From assembly GCA_031254795.1 (NCBI GenBank), contig JAIRTS010000272.1, forward strand, positions 1 through 11,509: 11,509 nt of DNA, given 5' to 3'. The notes beneath the pieces are model-generated. The model had not been told where the DNA came from. It was given only the letters and a program-made list of their open reading frames with translations, and ran no database searches. The DNA comes from Treponema sp. GTDB lineage: Bacteria; Spirochaetota; Spirochaetia; Treponematales; Breznakiellaceae. Every line of letters starts with the position of its first letter. The first letter of the stretch is position 1. The translations under genes and the position numbers were made by a program. This document shows positions 7,808 to 11,509 of the stretch, one piece after another.

Positions 7808-10693
7808 CTACTCAAGCCCGAATTCCTTTCGTTTTTTTATCAACTCGTCATTTATGGTGCGGCTGTAATCAAGCAACGTTTCGCGCGTATCCTCGCCTTC
7901 GTTCAGCACGCGGCGCACTGCGTTTACTATATGACGATTGACATAATAACCGCCTGGAACTTCCGGCGTGCCGGCCGTCCACGAACGCTGTTCGCTTAAG
8001 ATCGCCATTTCGCGGGAACCCCATGAAAGCCGCTCAAAGGCTCTGATATTTCCCGTCGGGTACCGCGCCGCCGCGCCCATGACGCTCTCAAGCTCGCGCC
8101 CGAACCGCACCTGCGTGTCCGCGCTCACCCACCATTTCAAGAATTCCCACGCGGCTTCCGGACTTTTTGCGTTCGAGAAAATCATTGAGGCGACCGATCC
8201 TGTAGGTGCGGAACGGTCAATTTCGCCGTTAGGCTGCCGTATGCCGGGCATAAGGCCAAAGTCCCACAATCCGCGAATTTCCGGCGCGAACACTTCCAAT
8301 GTGTTGAATGTCGTGTAATCCGCAAACCCAAGGGGCATCTCTCCGGTGCGGAAGCGGTTTACAAAGTCGTAGACCGTTGGCGCCTTGTAATGGGTGAAGA
8401 ACTTTGTATATGCGTCAAAAGCCTCAACCGAGATTTCACTGTCAAGCATGGTTCTTGAGCCGTCCTCGTTGTAGAGCGTTCCATGACGCTGATAAAGCTG
8501 AGCGAGGAAGTTCGAGAAATCGCTCGTCGTCGCCACAGACGGGATGCCGACATTCATGTTGCTTTTCTGAATAACCGGCAATATGTTTATCAAATCTTCC
8601 CATGTATCAGGCGGGTCGAGGCCAAGTTCCGCCATGATGTCCGTGCGATAGAACATCACATTGAAATACTGCGCTTCCGGCAAGCCGTACGTGCCGCCGC
8701 TGTAGCGGAACGGCACAAATACGCTGTCGTAGAATTCGGCTTTCATGCGGCCGAAGCCCTCGAACTGCGATAGATCCATAGCGGCGCTGCGGATCGCGTA
8801 GTTCACCGGATCGCCCTGTGGTATCGAGAGCGCCGCGTCCGGACCCGTTCCCGCTACTACGGCGGGCATAACCGCATCCGCGGCGACGAGCTTGACATTC
8901 ACCTTAATGCCCGTCAAGGGCGTGAACGTGTCGTCAATCATCGCTTTCAGGATGGCGCTTTGATCGCGTCCGCTTAGCATCCACACGTCAACAACATCTT
9001 CGCCCTTGTACACATCGCCGAGGTTGTTGTAGTCCACGAAGAACGACACGAAAAACGACTTCAATTCGTGCGTTGCGGCTACGGCGAAATTTTCATGTAC
9101 AACCGGCAGTTTCGCATCCTTCGCGCTTATTACAAGGTAATCTATGTCAAGTTGCGATTGGGCGAGGCCGTTTAAGCTATCGCCAAGCCCGCTGATGTTG
9201 CCTTTGAAGTTTATGAGCATCTGGGGAATTTTATGCGGCTTTTTCACAAACAGTTCAAGCTGGCGCGCCAAAGTAAGCGCCGAAGCGGCCTGAGAGCCGC
9301 GCTCGCCTGAATAGGCGGTCAGATCGTCAACCAACTTGTACAGAATTTTGCTTTCTTTCGCCATTGCCACAATGACATCTGGATACACATAATCCACGCG
9401 GTAATCACGGTAGGGATCAGGCTCCGGTCCGGTCAAGACCAGAATTTTACGGTAAATCTCATTGAGACGAAATACGCTTTCTTCCATAGTATTCAACATT
9501 CCGCCCAATTCTCCCAAGGTTATGTCAAACCTGAGCGAGTGCTTGCCTTTGGCCAGCGGGAAGTACAGATCGTTTCCCTCTTTGTCATGGAAAGTAGTCA
9601 GCGTCCACTTGTTGTTATACTTGAACGGGACCGCCGCCACTTCCTGACAGGGAATTTCGCCGTCAATCAACAGGGTGCGGTTTGATACGAAGCCGCGGTT
9701 GTAGTTCTGCCTCGCTTTAACGGAAAGACGGTACATGCCGTCTTCCGGCGCGTCAATTTCCCATTCGATCCACTGCCCGGCGACGCGCCAGCTTTGTCCG
9801 CCTATCATGTTCAGCTTGATTTTTGCGACGCTCGCCGGTTCGGTGGCGCCGGAAGACCGGTCATACACCGCGTACAGAGATGGATCGGAGCGGTACAACG
9901 CCGCTTCACCCTGAATTTTTTCCATAAACGTTTGGTTGGCATTCTGATATCTGTCGATGTCGAATCTTTTTATGTAGTCCGCGTACGCCGGTGTGATCGC
10001 GACGCCCGTCACCCGTATCGCGCGGATCACCATAGGCTCATTTACGCCTTCAAACCGGATGGTGTTGCCGCCCGCTTTAAAGTAAAACTGGTAGGGAGTG
10101 GTAAAATATCCCATGTAATCTTTAAGGAACGCCGCTTCCCAGCGCGGTTTTTCTACCTGCGAAGGACGGATTTCATTGCCCTGGTTATCAGTTTTTACGC
10201 CTGTGGGCACGTCGCCCCAAACCCTCTGGAAGGCGAGTTGTTCCGCGCCCAAAAAGGGCGTTTCGCCGTTAATCAAGAGGCTCCGTTCAATGGGAATGCC
10301 GCGCGCTTCAACGGGAAAATATTCCAGATAGATGTTGTACAAGCCAGCCTTCTCGACATAAACGCTGTATTCAACAAAGCCGCCTTCCTCCGTTCTCAAC
10401 GCCGTGGACTCTCCCTCAAAATTGACAAGCTCCACCACGCCTTCCGCCGCCGTATAAGAAAAAATATCAATTGGAATGTCTTTCGCGCCCATTGCCGCGC
10501 CCGCATGACGATCCAGATATTTTACATAGGTGTTTTGCCTGCCTGATTCGGTGGTTTTCAAATCAGATCCCGTATATTTGGCGCTGTAGTCCACATCCCC
10601 GCTTCGAGTCGCAAGAAAAATCACCGGCAACGCGGCGATAACGCCGATAACGATCAGCGTTTCTTTATGCATTTTCCACATCAAGCCATCCAT
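7808..10693 (-). CDS. Extracellular solute-binding protein with N-terminal carbohydrate-binding-like modules
   Basis: The product has up to 961 residues, over twice the length of a normal sugar-binding protein. A hydrophobic signal or anchor lies near 12-28, with no lipobox Cys after it. Two beta-rich regions follow: about 76-232 (VEYSVYVEKAGLYNIYLEYFP near 107, with LLINGE and GGNTIRFEGVNEP) and about 295-400 (WIEWEIDAPEDGMYRLSVKA near 308, with LLIDGE and KGKHSLRFDITLG). Both look like CBM6/CBM35-type jelly-roll modules. A helical linker near 435-515 leads to a family-1 extracellular solute-binding domain at about 565-960, with typical features YGLPEAQYFNVMFYRTDIMAELGL..P.TW at 669-698 and SPEAAWEFLKWWVSADTQ at 844-861. 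It should capture an oligosaccharide and hand it to the downstream permeases. The start is uncertain: see the ribosome site at 10694-10699. It is the first gene of the unit. Confidence 0.93.
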   Translation of the reverse strand: MDGLMWKMHKETLIVIGVIAALPVIFLATRSGDVDYSAKYTGSDLKTTESGRQNTYVKYLDRHAGAAMGAKDIPIDIFSYTAAEGVVELVNFEGESTALRTEEGGFVEYSVYVEKAGLYNIYLEYFPVEARGIPIERSLLINGETPFLGAEQLAFQRVWGDVPTGVKTDNQGNEIRPSQVEKPRWEAAFLKDYMGYFTTPYQFYFKAGGNTIRFEGVNEPMVIRAIRVTGVAITPAYADYIKRFDIDRYQNANQTFMEKIQGEAALYRSDPSLYAVYDRSSGATEPASVAKIKLNMIGGQSWRVAGQWIEWEIDAPEDGMYRLSVKARQNYNRGFVSNRTLLIDGEIPCQEVAAVPFKYNNKWTLTTFHDKEGNDLYFPLAKGKHSLRFDITLGELGGMLNTMEESVFRLNEIYRKILVLTGPEPDPYRDYRVDYVYPDVIVAMAKESKILYKLVDDLTAYSGERGSQAASALTLARQLELFVKKPHKIPQMLINFKGNISGLGDSLNGLAQSQLDIDYLVISAKDAKLPVVHENFAVAATHELKSFFVSFFVDYNNLGDVYKGEDVVDVWMLSGRDQSAILKAMIDDTFTPLTGIKVNVKLVAADAVMPAVVAGTGPDAALSIPQGDPVNYAIRSAAMDLSQFEGFGRMKAEFYDSVFVPFRYSGGTYGLPEAQYFNVMFYRTDIMAELGLDPPDTWEDLINILPVIQKSNMNVGIPSVATTSDFSNFLAQLYQRHGTLYNEDGSRTMLDSEISVEAFDAYTKFFTHYKAPTVYDFVNRFRTGEMPLGFADYTTFNTLEVFAPEIRGLWDFGLMPGIRQPNGEIDRSAPTGSVASMIFSNAKSPEAAWEFLKWWVSADTQVRFGRELESVMGAAARYPTGNIRAFERLSWGSREMAILSEQRSWTAGTPEVPGGYYVNRHIVNAVRRVLNEGEDTRETLLDYSRTINDELIKKRKEFGLE

Positions 10694-10699
10694 CCTCCT
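10694..10699 (-). promoter_or_regulatory. Ribosome binding site AGGAGG that questions the annotated start
   Basis: A perfect AGGAGG abuts the first ATG (10693-10691) with no spacer, too close for normal initiation there. In the same frame, TTG at codon 4 (10684-10682) has a 9-nt spacing and ATG at codon 5 (10681-10679) a 12-nt spacing. The true start of the solute-binding protein is therefore probably codon 4 or 5. The hydrophobic signal segment remains intact with any choice. Confidence 0.6.
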
Positions 10700-10700
10700 C

Positions 10701-10733
10701 TTATTCGCAGTGGGGTCTAGTCCCGCGCCTTAA
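10701..10733. repeat. Copy of the intergenic repeat end, next to the operon start
   Basis: The plus strand TTATTCGCAGTGGGGTCTAG followed by TCCCGCGCCTTAA matches, with a few changes and one gap, 11166-11197, and its first part matches the minus strand of 11263-11240. The opposite end of a full element is not clear here; GGCGGAGTGGTTCATTAATA near 10775-10794 resembles a decayed far end. Between them, CTTTAGGATGC (10754-10764) recurs at 11422-11432, and GCCTTAAGGC (10728-10737) is a perfect palindrome. The repeat begins directly behind the ribosome site of the first gene, so it would be in the 5' leader of the mRNA. Confidence 0.55.
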
Positions 10734-10835
10734 GGCTGCCCTCTGGGACGCGTCTTTAGGATGCGTCATAAAAGGCGGAGTGGTTCATTAATAGGCCGCT
10801 AGGTCTTGTCGCACGGGTCTCTTTTAGACTTATGT

Positions 10836-10868
10836 TATGATGTCGATTTATATACTATCATAGAAATA
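10836..10868 (-). promoter_or_regulatory. AT-rich candidate promoter zone ahead of the operon
   Basis: This is the most AT-rich stretch in the upstream gap. On the minus strand it offers -10-like hexamers TATGAT (10862-10857) and TATAAA (10852-10847). I find no convincing -35 at 16-18 nt from either. It is only a candidate start zone for the operon, about 150-165 nt ahead of the first gene. Confidence 0.2.
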
Positions 10869-10893
10869 ACGGATGGGAAATAGGGGAAAAACC

Positions 10894-11073
10894 TTAAGGA
10901 GTGAACCTCCGGCATTCGGCGGACAGCCGCGCCCCGGTTTTCGCTCGCTTCCCAGATCGACCGGGTATCGCGCCAGGATCTCCATGGTCATCATAAATCG
11001 TTCTTCGATCCGGATGGAATGGAAATCCACCCGGCGAATTCTTCTTCTCTGTCGAAACTTCCCCTCGCGACAT
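10894..11073 (-). CDS. Small hypothetical ORF, 59 codons, basic
   Basis: I read this ORF from the minus strand: ATG at 11073-11071, TAA at 10896-10894. It is preceded by GAGAGGGGAAT, a fair ribosome site, and about 25 nt further up by a possible transcription start from the extended -10 at 11106-11114. The product begins MSRGEVSTEKKNSPGG and is rich in Arg, Lys, Gly and Pro, with no membrane segment and no motif I recognise. Another frame over the same bases (11030-10848) is also open for 60 codons, which weakens the case and leaves a decayed gene or a non-coding leader as alternatives. A short GGAG/CTCC hairpin followed by TTTTT lies at its end (about 10885-10907) and could be a weak terminator. 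Confidence 0.22.
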   Translation of the reverse strand: MSRGEVSTEKKNSPGGFPFHPDRRTIYDDHGDPGAIPGRSGKRAKTGARLSAECRRFTP

Positions 11074-11105
11074 ATTCCCCTCTCAGCGTTTTCGGCTTTT
11101 TGAAG

Positions 11106-11114
11106 AGTATAGCA
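11106..11114 (-). promoter_or_regulatory. Candidate extended -10 promoter (TGCTATACT)
   Basis: The minus strand reads TGCTATACT, matching the extended -10 consensus TGnTATAAT at all but one position. A -35-like TTGACC (11139-11134) sits 22 nt upstream, which is too far for a standard pair, so the site would rely on the TG extension. It lies downstream of the terminator at 11258-11304 and reads towards the operon. The leader to the first operon gene would be about 400 nt; to the small ORF at 11073 about 25 nt. Confidence 0.35.
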
Positions 11115-11162
11115 TGATGGTGAAAAAATTGCGGGTCAAGTTTAGCGCAAGTCACGGATATT

Positions 11163-11266
11163 TTTTTATTCCCAACGGGTTTAGTCCCGCGTCTTAACAG
11201 GAAGCCCTTTCCAATGAGCCTCCCCGCCGCAAGCTGCGGAGTATTAAACCCCTCTGCGAATAAAAA
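11163..11266. repeat. MITE-like or REP-like element with imperfect terminal inverted repeats
   Basis: The plus-strand left end TTTTTATTCCCAACGGGTTT continuing AGTCCCGC is an inverted copy of the right end, whose minus strand reads TTTTTATTCGCAGAGGGGTT continuing TAATACTCCGC. The outer 9 bases are identical and the inner ones agree in most places, giving ends of about 27-30 bp around a 45-bp core that itself holds short GC-rich inverted repeats (CCGCA-gct-TGCGG near 11233-11245). No transposase is encoded. A related end is found at 10701-10733. The size and structure fit a non-autonomous repeat; it also explains the 92-codon open frame that starts in it. Confidence 0.5.
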
Positions 11267-11304
11267 CAAAAGCCTGTTCCAAAACTAACCGAGTTTTGGA
11301 ACAG
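11258..11304 (-). terminator. Rho-independent terminator
   Basis: A perfect 13-bp inverted repeat, CTGTTCCAAAACT (11274-11286) and AGTTTTGGAACAG (11292-11304), encloses a 5-nt loop. On the minus strand the stem is followed by GGCTTTTGTTTTTATTC, a U-rich tail. On the plus strand no T-run follows, so the direction is leftward, as for the operon. It would end transcription coming from a gene to the right of the window (see 11383-11509) and separate it from the operon. The GGAAC/GTTCC stem resembles a hairpin I remember as frequent in termite-gut Treponema genomes, which is recollection only. Confidence 0.65.
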
Positions 11305-11382
11305 CCTCACATAGTTAAAAATTTCCGTAACAGCGCATACTTTTTTCTAAAATGAGCGTTACATACAAACATGAAAAGTCGT

Positions 11383-11509
11383 CTAATTCCAATCAGCGGC
11401 GGCGCCCGCGATTAAGCCCACCTTTAGGATGCCGGCGCGGAGCGCGTTGAAAGCTACGGACGGGTTAGGTCCAACGAGCGGACACCAGCGGATTTCATAG
11501 CGGCAAGGG
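11383..11509 (-). CDS. Possible C-terminal end of an upstream gene (partial, cut by window edge)
   Basis: On the minus strand one frame is open from the window edge at 11509 to a TAG at 11385-11383, giving 41 residues that read ...EIRWCPLVGPNPSVAFNALR and end in GAAADWN. The terminator at 11304-11274 starts about 80 nt after this stop, as expected for the end of a transcription unit. I do not recognise the protein. The stretch is GC-rich and contains CTTTAGGATGC, shared with the repeat region near 10754, so it may instead be repeat-derived non-coding DNA that happens to be open. Confidence 0.3.
   Translation of the reverse strand, partial: PCRYEIRWCPLVGPNPSVAFNALRAGILKVGLIAGAAADWN

Larger units (their letters stand above)
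10734..11162. other. Gene-poor upstream region of the operon
   Basis: About 430 bp without a convincing gene. It holds the decayed repeat half near 10734-10800, the AT-rich zone at 10836-10868, the weak 59-codon ORF at 10894-11073 and the extended -10 candidate at 11106-11114. I see no tRNA, rRNA, CRISPR repeats, known riboswitch core or clear regulator operator. Short open frames on both strands here overlap each other and none has family-like sequence. Confidence 0.5.

Noticed and set aside
9794..10546. 250-codon open frame on the plus strand
   Set aside because: It lies wholly inside the solute-binding protein gene on the opposite strand, has Arg/Phe/Val-rich composition without domain features, and lacks a good ribosome site.
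10873..11103. 76-codon open frame on the plus strand
   Set aside because: Arg/Ser/Pro-rich, no family-like sequence, and opposite to all other genes; likely chance in a GC-rich stretch.
10701..11266. Repeats considered as a CRISPR array
   Set aside because: Only two or three imperfect, inverted copies with unequal spacing; no regular direct repeats or spacers.
10991..11269. 92-codon open frame on the minus strand
   Set aside because: Its first third is a translation of the repeat element at 11163-11266, starting just after the terminator hairpin, and the rest overlaps a different frame with a better ribosome site.

Overview
The window is an accessory carbohydrate-handling locus. Every supported gene lies on the minus strand, so transcription runs from the right-hand end towards position 1. 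Eight genes (the last cut off by the left edge) form one tight transcription unit. Junctions, in transcription order, are gaps of 22, 13 and 12 nt, a 4-nt overlap, a 9-nt gap, 0 nt, and an 8-nt overlap.

Order of the unit: a large extracellular solute-binding protein with carbohydrate-binding-like N-terminal modules (7808-10693); a CUT1 sugar permease pair, MalF-like and MalG-like (6853-7785, 5955-6839); a secreted NHL-type beta-propeller with TPR-like helices and a C-terminal membrane anchor (4434-5942); a Yip1-family polytopic membrane protein (3769-4437); a large exported DUF5696-type protein that may be a glycosidase-like enzyme or glycan-binding protein (1207-3759); and a second, different CUT1 permease pair, MalF-like (283-1206) and the start of a MalG-like gene (1-290). 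No ATPase is encoded here, so both permease pairs probably borrow a shared MsmX/UgpC-type ATPase. The likely job is capture of a complex glycan at the cell surface, possible trimming or handling by the DUF5696 protein, and import through one or both permeases. The propeller and Yip1 proteins are unexplained membrane partners. Similar sets of genes are, from memory, found in Paenibacillus and other Firmicutes; the natural substrate is not known to me.

The right-hand 816 bp (10694-11509) has no clear complete gene. It holds the possible C-terminal end of an upstream gene (11383-11509), a strong hairpin terminator in the same direction (11258-11304), a roughly 104-bp element with imperfect terminal inverted repeats (11163-11266), a second degenerate copy of its end next to the operon (10701-10733), an extended -10 promoter candidate (11106-11114), and a weakly supported 59-codon ORF (10894-11073). 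The operon is thus insulated from its upstream neighbour and likely has its own promoter in this region.

Organism: moderate GC by eye (near one half), strong Shine-Dalgarno sites, and a loose lipobox (ISTSC) in the DUF5696 protein. The REP/MITE-like intergenic DNA and the hairpin resemble what I remember of Treponema-like spirochaete genomes, while the gene content resembles Paenibacillus. A gut-type spirochaete or a Firmicute are both possible; this is a weak inference.
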